A DNA stretch of 64,000 nucleotides from Trichobilharzia regenti (lineage: Eukaryota; Platyhelminthes; Trematoda; Strigeidida; Schistosomatidae): the NCBI GenBank assembly GCA_944472135.2, contig OX235270.1, forward strand, positions 57,293,267 to 57,357,266. Direction: 5' to 3'. Positions within the stretch are counted from its first letter, which is position 1, and each line of letters starts with the position of its first letter. Shown here one piece after another: positions 1-11,545 of the stretch. A program made the translations under genes and the position numbers. Under the pieces are notes generated by a model. It searched no databases, was not told the DNA's origin, and saw nothing but the letters and a program-made list of their open reading frames with translations.

Positions 1-104
1 AGCTACAGACAACTTCATCTTGTAGTCAATCAATAAAGAGTGTTAGCTTAATTTTCTAGTGTACTCACTAATGACAATTACTGGTGGTGGCGCAATATGC
101 TGAA

Positions 105-275
105 AATTAGCATAGGTTAGAATTCATTGGCCATTGGTTTCCGTACCACTGAGTGAATAGTAAACGGTCTCACTTCATAACTTCAGGGTCTTGGGTACGA
201 CTTTCAGAAGAGTCATGGGTGCGTACTGATGAAGAGTCTTAAACTAGGCTTTTGCATGTTCTCTAACTGATAACA
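105..275 (+). mobile_element. Hammerhead-type SINE, degenerate 3'-truncated copy
   Basis: This aligns by eye with the fuller copy at 11.2-11.5 kb: the same lead-in (gttagaattcattggccatt), the tRNA-like middle and the start of the hammerhead-like fold (gtactgatgaagagtc). It stops inside stem II at about 270, so the GAAAC strand and the cleavage-site side are missing. It belongs to the Sm-alpha type of retroposon known in schistosomes. The copy is old and is inferred to be inactive. Confidence 0.65.
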
Positions 276-1896
276 TTTAAAGATCCGACTGAAAAATGGA
301 ACAACCGGTCCATAGTTTTAAACATTTTGTTAATTTGAAAACGGTTACTTTATAAGCTGATATGTGCTGGAATACTGGTTGGCTGTTTATTCCCATTCAA
401 GACTCCCATGATACTGAGTAGAAATGATCTCAGGAGAGTTAGTTCAAATGGAAAACAAGTCATTTTTCAAGCACCATTTGGAACTAAAAGTCATTTAATT
501 TCATACTCTCATCAGTTTGTAAGATGTCACTCTAGGTTGACAAATTAATTTGTCTAATTGACTACAGTTTTCCATTCGTGCTTAGTCACTCTTGGTTAGA
601 AAACATAATGGAAGTATGCACTTTTTAGGGAAGCCGTCAAAATGAGAAGGTAGTAGATACCTATTTCGTTCTAATAACTCTTTGGCAGATGACAACTCTT
701 GAAAAATAACTTACCTTTTCCTTCTAACATTGTTACACTATAACCTCAATAAAGTATGTGAAAAACTTATACAGTTATGGGTTTAAGGTGATGTTCTGAC
801 TTTTTTTCTCCTTTTTAAGCTGTTCTTCACTTAAGGTGACTAGCAATGACTAAGGCAGTACAAGTTCTTCATAGACATGAACTAACTACCGTTTTCAGAA
901 ACCGTATGAATAGTATCATTTAACTATAGGATCGTTTACCATACTTCATCAATTTCTGAAGGCCTGATTTTTAATTAAAGCAAATAAAATTCTGAATGTG
1001 CGTCTATCATTTATAGCGGTCAATCTAAATGTATCACCCGTAACGTTCAATGGATTATATCAGTGGTTGTATTTCCGTGAGATAATGAACTCTGAATTCA
1101 ACCTAGTTACACCCCCCACCAAGAACCAGAATGTAAACATTTTTATAGTGTAAGTAATGAGAAAATATAGAAATAATTGTCTTTGAAATTTGCTTGATAA
1201 CTGTTGGTATACTGAGACACAGTCTGCACAAAGTTAGAGAATGTTCTTTATGTGTCTCTGTATGTTTGTTTATGTGTATGTGTGGGTGTGTGGTGATCAA
1301 GTGAAATTAGATGCTCAGGTATTCTATATTAGTACTAATGAATTCTAACTTATAATGGCATAAATAACTACAATGAAGGTCATGAGAAAATGTCGGCCTG
1401 CAATAAGATTTGTTATTTTTAAAATAGTACTTTTATGGTTATTTTTTATAAAAAATTGTTAATGCTATCACTAGTTTGTACGTAAAGCTATTGTGAGTTT
1501 ATCTGTGACTATACATTGGATATCAATATTAACTTTCATAGGTCTAAAGGTGTCTGCTTTCTTGTTCAGTTCATCTGGCTATTGCTTGAGAGTTTGTCCC
1601 GGTGATACCTAATAAATCATCTAAAACTTATTAATGCTTGAGATGGACGATGAAAACTGTAGTCAAATGTATGAAATGATTGCACATCGACTGAGAAATC
1701 CTTTTCCTACTTTTGCCTGCACTAACAAAACTCTTATTCCGGTGTTTACAGCTACTCTTCTCCTGGTTACGTTGCCTCAAGTGTTCTTGTTCTTTTCTCC
1801 CACTAAATACTTCACTGTCATAGCATCAGCTGTTTGACGGTGTCTACTGTGTATCGAATTTCTTCTTTATCTAATACTATCCTCATTTACTTTCAT
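276..1896. other. No recognisable gene
   Basis: AT-rich unique-looking sequence with frequent stops in all frames. A short TG-rich stretch lies around 1253-1293. I see no coding or repeat homology. Confidence 0.5.
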
Positions 1897-2096
1897 TTTC
1901 TTTTTTTTTTTCATTTTTGATTACAGCTTGATTCCACACTGTATTTTTGGTACAAGTATGGAATTTTCAGCATGTGGTATCGGTAGCCCAAATTTTGCAG
2001 GCTGACCATAGATATCAGGTGTGCGTCGGCAGGGGATCGAACCTCGGACCATGAACATGGTCGGCGAGAGTCCTGACCACTGTGCCACCGACGCAC
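1897..2096 (-). mobile_element. tRNA-headed SINE, family 1
   Basis: Read on the minus strand, the copy starts with a 76-nt tRNA-like head (2021-2096). Its ends, GTGCGTCGG and CCGACGCAC, can pair as an acceptor arm. It holds a pol III A box (TGGCACAGTGG) and B box (GGTTCGATCCC). The body includes ACCTGATATCTATGGTC and a 3' end reading CAAGCTGTAATCAAAAATG into an A-rich tail. Four other copies in this window share the same architecture. It is a retroposon, not a functional tRNA: no plausible anticodon arm is preserved and the body is fused downstream. Confidence 0.88.
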
Positions 2097-4844
2097 TTAC
2101 TGAACTGAATTCCATTTCCAGTCTCTATGTTTCTTAAAAAGATACGTGGTGAAATAGTTATTTAAACGACTGCACGAAATATATCAAACAGCTTTCATAT
2201 GAACTCCATCATCATACGCTAGATATCTTTTGGATAGCAAGTCACATTTCTACTCTAAACACTTCATATTCACAAACATGCAGCCACACCTTTCTTTTTT
2301 AGTCGAGCTTTCTTTATTTCCTGTTGTAAAGTGTGACTGCATTAAGCAGTTCACTTTACTATGAGTTCCCGCATTGATGTATCTGACTGTTTACAGTTGG
2401 GTTCTGTTTTTCTCCTAAAAATATGATTTATTAATTACAGAAAACAAATAAGCATGCTCCTCATGGTGCAGGATATTAATTATTGTACGTGAAAGTGCGA
2501 AATTTCCCGCATCAGATACTCACAATATTATTGATAACTGGTAATTTTGTCAAAAAGTTGTCCATATATCAGCAAAACGAGCTGTTCTTGGGTGTTATCA
2601 GTAGACGTCAGCTTGATAAGTTTTCTAAAGAATGGATGGGATTATGCAACCCACTTACCAGTTGTCAGTTAACCAGTCAGCTGTACAATGAGTGAGGCCA
2701 TCTGAATTATTCATGAGTACTATTTTGCATGATTATTTATTCAATGCTTCGTGGATTTCTCTCCCTCTTTGAATGTTCACCTGATAATTTTTAACACTAG
2801 TTAGACAGGATGTGATAACTACTTACATAAACCGTTTTTGTGATCAGAAAATATTTGGTATCAGAGGTCGCTTGTGATTACTGAAATTTCATGGTTTATT
2901 TACTCCGGAACTTAACCTATAAATTCATAATGCCAGATACCATTGATTGACTCAGAGGAACAGTTGAATACCACTTGCACCAATAGCCAAAAGCTGCTTT
3001 TAGATAATACGATAATTTTTAGTGGAAAGTCGTAGAAAATGTGTCCTGACGCCAGCGGTTTGACTGTTCCTACTCTGAACTAGATGCTGGTTCCTAGGCG
3101 GTGGTGGCAAGTTCAACGTATTAGCAAATTAGTACAGAATGAATTCTCTTGGGTTGATAAATTGTTACTATCTTGCATGGCGAAAACATCTACCACGCTA
3201 CCCGACAGAAACTAGGCAGATACTGTGGAAACTAAAAAACGTTATGTTGATAGGAACAAATATTTTTGAATAGAAAAACACGACTTTTAAAGGTGGATGG
3301 TTATGTTTTGTCTTATTTTTCAAATACTAGCATAATGGCGAAAAAGTTTTCCCAAAATTAATGGTGGATAGCTGTTGTATCATTTTGATGATCCAAAGTG
3401 GAATTGTAATAAGGTGTATAAAAATGACAACAACTTTTATTCAAAATATGATGGACATAAAAGTCCTCTCTACATGTAGTTAAATACTATCCCTATAAGA
3501 GTAGCAGGAGAGGTTTATTAAATTTATCCTTTGACTTTTGTTACATACCTTCCTCTGCCTTGTCTTCAATTTATACTGCTAGTAAACATTCATGCTAACT
3601 AGTAATGCTTGTCAGATTAAGTAGAAAGAATTTAACTGCCAAAGATCACTACAAGAAACAAACTGAATAAAATAAGATATCTGCTAAATGAATACAATCT
3701 AAATCATTTATTGTGAACATTTAAAGAAAACTATGGCGCTGTTTTTACAAACTACCAAGTAACCAGATAGGATTGGAAAGACTTAGTACACTGTCTTAAA
3801 AAACTACGAATTCGTGATAGAATTTAAAGGAATAAAATAGTTCTCTGGTGTTTAGACTACCTATCAACTAGCTAACGAGCAATATTAATTGGTGTGAATG
3901 ACTTTCAGTCACGTACATAAACACACGCCATTAGAAAATATCATAATGGTATTGGCATTCAAAATGCAAATTTCAGTAGCAAATATTACAGTCTGTGTAT
4001 TCAGAGTTCACAGAGGAAACACGGGTTTAGTTTCTCATTGAACTGCATGCATTACAAAAGTTCTGATTTCATTCTGAATGATTTTCACTGGTAAACTACA
4101 CTGAAACTTATTTTCAAAAATATTCCCACTGTGTTTATTCATGATATGATAGATAACTACTGGAAGTCAATTATTGTGACCAGATTAAATTCATTTTGTC
4201 CACTGCATACCTCTTGTGAAACACGCTTCGATTCATATTAGAAAACAAAAACAGAATTTTCAAAACGGATTGACGTCAGCCAAAAAATCAATTATTATTA
4301 TTATTACTGTTGTGAAGTTGGGAGGACTGAACAGTTGTTCCATTACTAACTTGCAACTTGTCAACAGTATGAATGTATGTCATGTGGTGAAAATTATCTT
4401 CAAGTAAAGTATTGCTTTCAACGTATTGATTTCAAATGTGAAAACAATTATTTTTAGCCCAAAGGTTATTCAACTATTCACAGACAGTAGGACATTTCTA
4501 TTCACTGGTATTCAAAGGGTCTGATAAAGCTGAGAAAGTTTCTTGGACTACAAAATGTGACATGATGGAAAGTAAACAGTTTTATGAATTCTTCTTACAA
4601 AGTGATGAATTAAACAAAAAAAATTATAGAACTAAACTTTCGCGAAGTTTCTGGTTCGAACGGTCCTACTGCCGGCGTTTTCATTTTGCCGTCATGTATT
4701 CAATACTTTTAACACTAATGTCAAGTCACTTCTTCTACATAGTTGAGAAAATTGGCAAGTGCATCACCAAAAGAATTTCGAAATGGCTGTCTTCGCTAGA
4801 ACCCTACTGATGATCAAATGGCACTCAGAAAAGACAGGTGACAA
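2097..4844. other. No recognisable gene
   Basis: AT-rich sequence. Short open frames such as those near 2483-2695, 4216-4407 and 4562-4810 show no family resemblance and no start or splice context, so I treat them as chance. Confidence 0.5.
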
Positions 4845-5005
4845 GGAGCTCTAGCTGTGCAACCGACCAACCAAGAACCTATTACCCAACAAGTATGCAG
4901 ATGGGAATGGAGATAAACTAAACATATGCTAAAATGACCACTGAGTGACATCAGATGTCAGGGCCCTGAGGGGAAGCGAAAGTGGAACCAATTGGTAGGG
5001 TATCC
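4845..5005 (+). pseudogene. RTE-type non-LTR retrotransposon, C-terminal remnant
   Basis: In the frame beginning at 4850 the translation contains NQEPITQQVCRWEWR, then a stop, then PLSDIRCQ. This matches the remnant at 7885-8127 (SQEPITPKLCRSKWSW ... PLSDIMCQ). It corresponds to the conserved tail of RTE-like reverse transcriptases, where a W-x-W-I-G-H-T-L-R type motif follows the RT domain. At least two in-frame stops break it. It is a dead 5'-truncated copy, which is usual for target-primed retrotransposition. Confidence 0.7.
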
Positions 5006-5640
5006 GATGATAGCACACAGGAGGTGAGCAGTTGTAGATGATGTGGTGTTGTGATGACATATAAGTGAATGTAACAAAGATGTTCTGCTGAAGCCGTATA
5101 TTTTATCCAGGACGCAAGAGAATGAATAGTCATAATATATTAATATTCTATTGTTTGGAAATGAAACGTGTCCAGACACCTCGGGCCTATCTCTGTACAT
5201 TATGTCCCAATGATGTGTACGTGAGCGGAAGTCATTCAGACTAATTAATAATACTTGTTAACTAGTTGCAGGTAATCGCAGCATCGCTTACTGGTCTGCT
5301 TGTCAAAGGTTTTTCGAATTATCAGTGAGTGAGGTGAACCTTGACCCTTCTTCTTCCCCCAATATGATGGAAACAACCATTTGATTATGCAGCTTCTTCT
5401 CCCGTGTTATTCTGGTTACTGTCACCACGATAATTCTGTATCACGTGAAATTTCATTCTAATAAGATATGCACATATGTGGTGCCCAGTCAGTCTCCTTG
5501 TGTTTACTTATCGACTGCTTTCCATATAAGACATTTTACCTTATTAATATTTAATCAATATTACAGGTAGTATATAACTGAAGCTAATCAACGAAACAAA
5601 AATATAGACCTAATTTACTTTCATTTTTTGATATTATTGT
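5006..5640. other. No recognisable gene
   Basis: Nothing recognisable. The minus-strand open frames at 4951-5200 overlap the RTE remnant antisense and are not supported. Confidence 0.45.
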
Positions 5641-5815
5641 GTTTTCAAATGTTGGTCTTCGGGGATTCAATTGGTTTCAAGCTGGATCACGAACTGATCT
5701 CAATTACAGAACCGGTGAAAACCAGGAAGAACTAAACAGCTGTTTCCTCCTATTTTGTAGCTCTCCTGTAGTAAGCACCTATAAACCCAACAGGGATTAA
5801 AACTTACTGGATTAG
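5641..5815 (-). mobile_element. Hammerhead-type SINE, old degenerate copy
   Basis: On the plus strand this reads like the copy at 45.9-46.06 kb: ttcaaatgttggtctt, then tcaagctggatcacgaactg, and then a fold remnant with aaacagctgtttcctcctat. Both hammerhead core strands carry several changes, so catalysis is not expected. Confidence 0.6.
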
Positions 5816-5989
5816 TTGCAAAGTTTCCATTTTCCATCTAAACGTGATGGATGACGTTCATTTCACACTGCTGTAGAGTTTCTTTTTCCTTTCCTAAAAT
5901 TGGAACTGATCAGCACTTAGTGAGGTCGTCAAAACGATGTCCACTCAAACTTCTCTTGTATCCAATAGAACTCACTAATTCTTTTAACC

Positions 5990-6117
5990 TATTTCTTCAC
6001 TTAAATGGAACGCATTTTTCAAAGCAATTAGTCACTTTAATAAATTTGGATAGTGCTTTTAGAAGACGGAGATTATCTGGAAAATGCGTGTACAAAAGCA
6101 ACTTATTATTACTCTAA
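5990..6117 (+). repeat. Fragment of the Penelope-associated inverted repeat
   Basis: The translation has QLVTLINLDSAFRRRRLSGKC. The same kind of peptide (QLVPFMNLDKAIRRRNSSESC) is read from the minus strand at about 38.40-38.48 kb, inside the inverted arm of the Penelope-like unit there. The shared protein-level pattern suggests a diverged fragment of that repeat. What the peptide encodes is not known to me. Confidence 0.45.
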
Positions 6118-6380
6118 ACCTATTTTGGTAATCCCTATCTATTCTTTGTTTATTTGAATTGACTTTGACTTTTCACATAAATTGGTTTGACAAGAAGAAG
6201 TGTTTGATCAGATGGTTCTCATTTTACTCTTACATCAGTTAGTTTGCCAGACATAAAAGAGTAAACGACAGAGCGGCTCAGTCAGAATTTTAAATGATGG
6301 CTTTTGAATTTCTGTATGTGCTTCATTTTGATGAGCTCGTATCTCAAAACTGAATTGGCATATTTTAGTAATTTCTTCGC
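6118..6380. other. No recognisable gene
   Basis: Short AT-rich spacer with no identifiable feature. Confidence 0.5.
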
Positions 6381-6588
6381 TTTTCAAGTGGAAGATAGGA
6401 CCCCAAGTTACAAGCTTTGAAGTTTCTGTAGCGGTGATGTTATTTCTTTTAGCTTTACACCCAACTTTCGATCTCTTCAGGGCTTACTACCGGTTAGTAA
6501 ACTAGGCGAGGTTTAGAAGTGTGCCAGCAGAAAATCCAGCCTAGGTCACGTGTGCGACTGGTGAGTATTCTACCGGTGAATCACCGGT
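6381..6588 (-). mobile_element. tRNA-headed SINE, family 2, diverged copy
   Basis: The plus strand begins with the family's 3' signature (caagtgg ... caagctttgaagtttctgtag) and ends near 6588 with the worn tRNA-like head. Order and spacing match the copies at 27.1-27.3 kb and 30.1-30.3 kb. It is heavily mutated, hence old. Confidence 0.65.
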
Positions 6589-7535
6589 ATATAAGTCTGT
6601 AAAATGTTAATTCGCTTAAACTTTATTTAAAGGGTGATTAAAACCAAAAATTTGACAAGGTCAGTTGCATACAGTCACATGTGATTCCCATAGAGCCGAG
6701 AAATTATCCTCATTCAAATCAACTGTGCATAGTCAGTGAAGCCTGATGTCGTTTTTTCGCCAATTTTGTGTGCACGCATGTGTGTATCTAAGGCATAGGA
6801 ATTTATGGTTGTTAAGTGTCTAATGAATAAGACGATAATAACATCGATAGGTCGGTTCAGTTTACACCAGTAACATATGAACAGAGTTTTGGAAGTTGAA
6901 AATACACTTGAAAGGATCATGTTAAGGAAAACAAACAGATAAAAGCTGCTTCTGTATTCAGCACTTGGAGAATCAATACAGATAAAAGTCAGCAATTAAC
7001 TCATAAGTCCTAAATAAGACGAAACTTTGTTTCTAGTTTCACTTGACGGTTGTTGCTATACCAGTATCTGCAACGAACGGAAAATTTTGTCCAACAATTC
7101 AAAAACTGCTTTACCTTACAAGTTTCACAGACCAAAATGTTAAACAGGCCAGTTTTGCAAGCATAGATGCCTATGATTTCTTACTGTACACTAAAATCTG
7201 TAAAATTTTAGATAATACTCTCTACTTATCGTTATACAGAAAAGAAGTATTTTTTTTAACCAATTCATTTCTGAGCTGCCTTTTTTATGCGTATCACATG
7301 AAATGGATAGTTAGTGGCGCTAAACGTAAAGCATAAATTTGTGTAAATACTGCCAAGACAAAGAAAGTTCTGGATGCATAGACTCAGCTTCTTCACTTGA
7401 ATTTCGATGGTTTCTGCTATACTCAAAAGGTAAACTTGTAAAATAAAATCAGTATTTTCAAGAATTGATTTGTAATGATTTGACTGACTCCAAGTCATAT
7501 CACAAAGTGACATCAGTCAGAACACCACTGAAAGC
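6589..7535. other. No recognisable gene
   Basis: Open frames at 6714-6995 (minus), 7043-7336 (plus) and 7265-7513 (minus) have no family features and overlap each other. They are read as chance. Confidence 0.45.
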
Positions 7536-7640
7536 CATGGAATATTAGACAGTTGCTCCGTCTTAGTTTAAGACCGTTAACAGTTCACAACCGTGTTCTC
7601 ACTTGGGACTGAATCCTCAACCTTCTGGTTGTGTGTTTAG
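7536..7640 (-). repeat. Possible hammerhead-SINE fragment
   Basis: The plus strand reads acagttgctccgtcttagtt followed by taagacc, which resembles the antisense of the hammerhead stem II/III region in better copies (acagctgtttcgtcctagtt). Only this short block is shared, so the call is tentative. Confidence 0.35.
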
Positions 7641-7884
7641 TGTTGTTGACCGTCAAGCAACTTGGATGGAACACAATAGTTCATAGATTCTAAGTTTCTC
7701 CAATTCGCGATATGTAGCGCAATTACAGACGATAAATGTGCTAATTTTATGCCTCAGAAAAACATTGAATAGTTTACAACTTACTTTAAAATGTGTCTGA
7801 TCATCTTTATTATTCTCTTAAGTTTCATCCTGTTCCTTGTTATCTTCCTTAACTTCCCTCATGACTGTGCATAAGCTCTCCCCT

Positions 7885-8127
7885 TCACCATTTCAACGTT
7901 GGCCGCCCAACTCGTGTTTCCCATTCGGGGATCCACTCCAGTGGCTGGCACATGATATCACTCAACGGTCTCCTCAACGTGCCGCTGATCCAACTCCATT
8001 TACTTCTACATAATTTTGGGGTAATAGGTTCTTGGCTGGTTTGTTGCCAAAGTTCGTTGTCTCTAAACCATCTGGTCATCACTTTCAAACCAACGAAGGC
8101 ATCTGTTGATAGAAGTATGCAGTACAA
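7885..8127 (-). pseudogene. RTE-type non-LTR retrotransposon, C-terminal remnant
   Basis: The minus-strand frame is open for about 80 codons. It contains SQEPITPKLCRSKWSW, a degraded I-G-H-T-L-R motif (ISGTLRRP), PLSDIMCQ, and a final RVGRP. This is the tail conserved in RTE-like reverse transcriptases. The RT and endonuclease domains are absent, so this is a 5'-truncated dead copy. It is the best preserved member of the group seen also at 4.85 kb and 16.4 kb. Confidence 0.78.
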
Positions 8128-8796
8128 TGACAGTTATCCTAGACGATATATAATTCTGCTACTTTTGTAATACACTTTCTCAGTACCAAAATAAAACTGA
8201 GTCTAAAATAAGTGGAAACATACTCAAATAAGTAAATCAGCATTCATCCAGATAGATCCAACTGATATTTTTTGCTTCCGTTTTGCTGACTATCACCTAC
8301 ACCCTTGGAATCCTTAACTCAGTCGCTATTAGCCAGATAATTTGCAAAACCTTTCTCTGTAGCAATCTCAACTTCTAGATCATCTTCACAGTTGCAATGA
8401 AGCAAAGAGAAAAGTTGGATCTACTATAAAAGTCAGGTTGTATGGTTGTTCATTCACACTGGATATCATTAGGAAACATAAATTTTGTTGGAACTATCAA
8501 CTATTACATAATACTGTTTCACTATGTAATGTATCCAGTAAATGAATTAAGACGTCTGGAAACATATTTTCAAGTTAATGCCTAAATAAAAGCTTTGAAT
8601 GTGAGTTTCAGAAACCATAAAAACTGTCGATTGTCTCTAGCATTAGTAACAGTGTACAAAAATGACCGATCAGTTTTCCTGTCAACTCAACTAAGCCTTA
8701 ACCAATTTAGTTTGGTAATGGCTGTACAACAGACATAATATTTGCTTTCTGTCTTATCGGTAATCCATTCCATCTTGATAATTTTTAATTAATTGC
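8128..8796. other. No recognisable gene
   Basis: AT-rich sequence without identifiable content. Confidence 0.5.
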
Positions 8797-9012
8797 TCTT
8801 GCTTTATTTATTTATTTATTTATTATTTATTTTTGATTACAGCTTGATTCCACACTGTATTTTTGGTACAAGTATGGAATTTTCAGTATGTGGTATCGGT
8901 AGCCCGAAATTCGCAGGCCGACCATAGATATCAGGTGTGCGTCGGCGAGGGCTCGAACCCCGGACCATGTGCATGGTCGGGGAAAATCCTGACCACTGTG
9001 CCACCGACGCAC
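8797..9012 (-). mobile_element. tRNA-headed SINE, family 1, well preserved
   Basis: The minus strand has the 76-nt tRNA-like head at 8937-9012 with pairing ends, A box TGGCACAGTGG and B box GGTTCGAGCCC, then the family body. The 3' tail is a (TAAA/TAAATA)n tract that appears on the plus strand as repeated TTTA at 8800-8830. Confidence 0.88.
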
Positions 9013-9614
9013 AGTATCCTACCAGCTGAGTAAGTGGCAGATCATATCTCGTGTCATGGCTCCATGGGTTTCATTTCTCCACACCTTACCTGTAAAAGTG
9101 CAAAATGCCTTCTTCTTCCAGCTTCTGCACTCATTTTAATGTCTGTCTGTAAAGGTTTAGCGTTCAGGCTACTCCTGTAGTATTCAGTCACATACTAAAC
9201 AGCATGGGATAACTTAGAATATCTCTTATGAAAAACGGATCAACAAATGTTGTGAACATTACCTAGTCTTGTGTTAAAAATGCGAATTAGTGAAATACAT
9301 AGACTAATGAATTCAATGCCTGTTGTCATTCTTCAATCAAACATCGTCCTTAATTTTAAAAAAGTCTTGGTATGCGGCCTGACTAGCCTACGTATAGTCA
9401 AATAATCTACTTCACACACTGGCACGCACACACTCATTGGTCAAAGTTGCACAGAAATTCTACCGGCATCTTTTTTGAAAAATGAATATCACTAACTGTA
9501 TTTTGCTACATACTTTGACAACAGAAAATGCTTATCCAAACCAATAATCGTTAGTTAAAAGTCCATTTTATGCGTCAACTCTCACTACTAAGTTCCGTGT
9601 GGTGATACTTAAAG

Positions 9615-9633
9615 GTAGTAGTAGTAGTAGTAG
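9615..9633 (+). repeat. (GTA)n microsatellite
   Basis: Six tandem GTA units plus one base. Confidence 0.9.
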
Positions 9634-9944
9634 CACACAGTGTCCAGTGTTCCAGTGTCCGTGTGTGAAAGAAAGAAACACATAGAAATCCTGTCTGTAG
9701 AATAGTTTTCTTTGTTTTTCTTCATAGATGTCAATTACTTTATGTCTAAGGGGGGGAGTATAAAACATAACTATCCTTACAAAAATCCCAAGCACCGAAA
9801 CATTAAAGTAAGCCAATTTACTAACGTGATTTTTAAAGATGATGACCGAAAGTCGAATGGAATGCATTAAGCTCTTTCTGGCCATTCCTAATGTACGTAA
9901 AGTCAGCATATTACGAGTAAGAGTTTAAAACTCATGTAAGAGCC

Positions 9945-9969
9945 ATATATATATATATATATATATATA
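9945..9969. repeat. (AT)n microsatellite
   Basis: Uninterrupted alternating A and T over 25 bases. Confidence 0.9.
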
Positions 9970-11217
9970 ATACCAAAGCGTAACTATCTTCACACATAAA
10001 AAAGGGCAATCAGGCAATAAACAATACGTATCAGTGAGTCTGTCTGAGTGTTAAAAAAAGAGATTAACTGTCTGCAATATGAAGTTCACTAAATGATTCT
10101 GTTGGGACATGAGAATTAGACAGACACTGAAAATGAAAACAAAATTCCAACAACATATTCAAATTCTACTTGTAGTCTCTAGTGTAGAGGTGGAATAGTC
10201 TATGGTGCACTCTACACAGCTGTTTACTGGTTCAAAGGTCATCGGAAGAAAGAAAATAATCATATTAGTATTTTAAAATTCATCAGACGGTGTAAATCAA
10301 TGTGGTAAGATATGTGTCAAACACGTCAAATCTCCAAGAGACTCTGTCAGGTAGTTCAACCCACATCCTAAGGCCCAGGCCACTATGTGAAGTTGCTTCT
10401 GTTTTGCACTAGTCTATCCTTATGATCCATGCTGTAAACTAATGATAAGTCATCTTGGCAAGTACGTTTAATAGTCGCTAGAATCAGAATTCAGAACATA
10501 TTTTTCATTCCAGTTAATTTAAATGCAACAAAATAAAACACTTGGGAGTAGCACAGTTTCGGTTTGCAGATGACATTAAGATGAACCATTTATAGTCAAT
10601 AATGCATTCACATATACGTTATTTCATTTTGTGCTTTTCGACACTGTCATGCAAGATGTATCCATGACTTCGCTATTTAGTAATACAGACTCATATCTTG
10701 CAAAGGTAGTGGTGTCCTTCAGAATGGTAGATATGGTTTGCTGAAAAGTATCAAGAAGCTTGATGAATGATCCATCCCTACACATAATGTGCTAATCAGC
10801 GACAACATAAACTGACTTTTAACACGTATTCAGTGTAATATCTGGTAGGATTCAGTAGAATCCATCCTTTAAGTTATTCAGTATCGATCGTTTCAGAGTA
10901 AGGGTAGCATATATTTTAATACATTTTGATTTTAAGTGGCAAACCCCAGTGGACAAGTACAACCTCCTACATCTAGATTTTGTGCATTTTGCTACTTAGA
11001 ATCTAGGTTTAACTGCAGCTTCAAACGGATTTATTCCCGCTTTGAGTCTTAAATCTTAATCAGTCCTCTCATTTAATACCGAACTACAGTATAATGTAGT
11101 AGAAATCTTTGTCACGACTAGACTGTATCACTATTAGATAATCACACCCAAAATTAATGACTACAGACCTACAGCAATGAATAATTCTCACCTTCCATAA
11201 TCTGACTGACTGCTTTT

Positions 11218-11545
11218 AGTTACGCCAGTCAAACCTCGTGACCATTAGGGCGCAGCAGGTTGGGTGTGAGGACAAATACCGGCCGAAGACATTAGCTAGG
11301 GGTCGCGCTATGTTGTGGATTGGCAGAAGTTAGAATTCATCGCCCATTGGATCGGGTCCCAGTGGCTTAATGGTATACGAGCTCGCCTTGTAAGCAGAAG
11401 GTCCTGGGTTCGAACCCTGGCAGTAGGTGCGTACTGATGAAGAGTCCTAAACTAGGACGAAACGGCTGTCCAGTACTCCCAGGTATTCCAATGGTCATCC
11501 AACTAATATCAGCTCACGATGAAAATCCTGTAACAAATCTAACGA
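11218..11545 (+). mobile_element. Hammerhead-type SINE, near full length
   Basis: This is the fullest plus-strand copy. Order: a 5' unit with gtgaccattagggcgcagca and gaagacattagctagg; a bridging segment gcagaagttagaattcatcg; a tRNA-like promoter block with an A box near 11362-11372 (agtggcttaatgg) and a B box at 11405-11416 (gggttcgaaccc); the hammerhead-like fold at 11431-11476; and a 3' body ending gctcacgatgaaaatcctgt. The minus-strand copies at 38.8 and 41.8 kb have the same 5' unit, so it belongs to the element. This is the schistosome Sm-alpha type of retroposon, transcribed by pol III. Confidence 0.85.
11431..11476 (+). ncRNA. Hammerhead-ribozyme-like fold
   Basis: Stem I: GTACTG pairs with CAGTAC. 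A seven-base core follows, reading ATGAAGA against the consensus CUGANGA. Stem II is a 6-bp hairpin, GTCCTA-AAC-TAGGAC. Then come GAAAC, a short stem III (CGGCTG) and the cleavage triplet GTC just before the 3' strand of stem I. In this register only the first core base departs from consensus (A for C), which should impair catalysis. CTGATGA also occurs three bases upstream, but that register leaves stem I unpaired and puts three extra bases before stem II. Confidence 0.75.

Larger units (their letters stand above)
9013..11217. other. No recognisable gene; microsatellites
   Basis: Contains a (GTA)n run at 9615-9633 and an (AT)n run at 9945-9969. The 113-codon minus frame at 9568-9909 overlaps the GTA run, which becomes a leucine run, and has no other support. 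Confidence 0.5.

Noticed and set aside
2021..2096. Possible functional tRNA gene
   Set aside because: The same head recurs in five copies, each fused to the same downstream body, and no sound anticodon arm is present; it is a SINE promoter.
9568..9909. 113-codon minus-strand open frame
   Set aside because: Part of its length is a leucine run from a GTA microsatellite; nothing else supports it.
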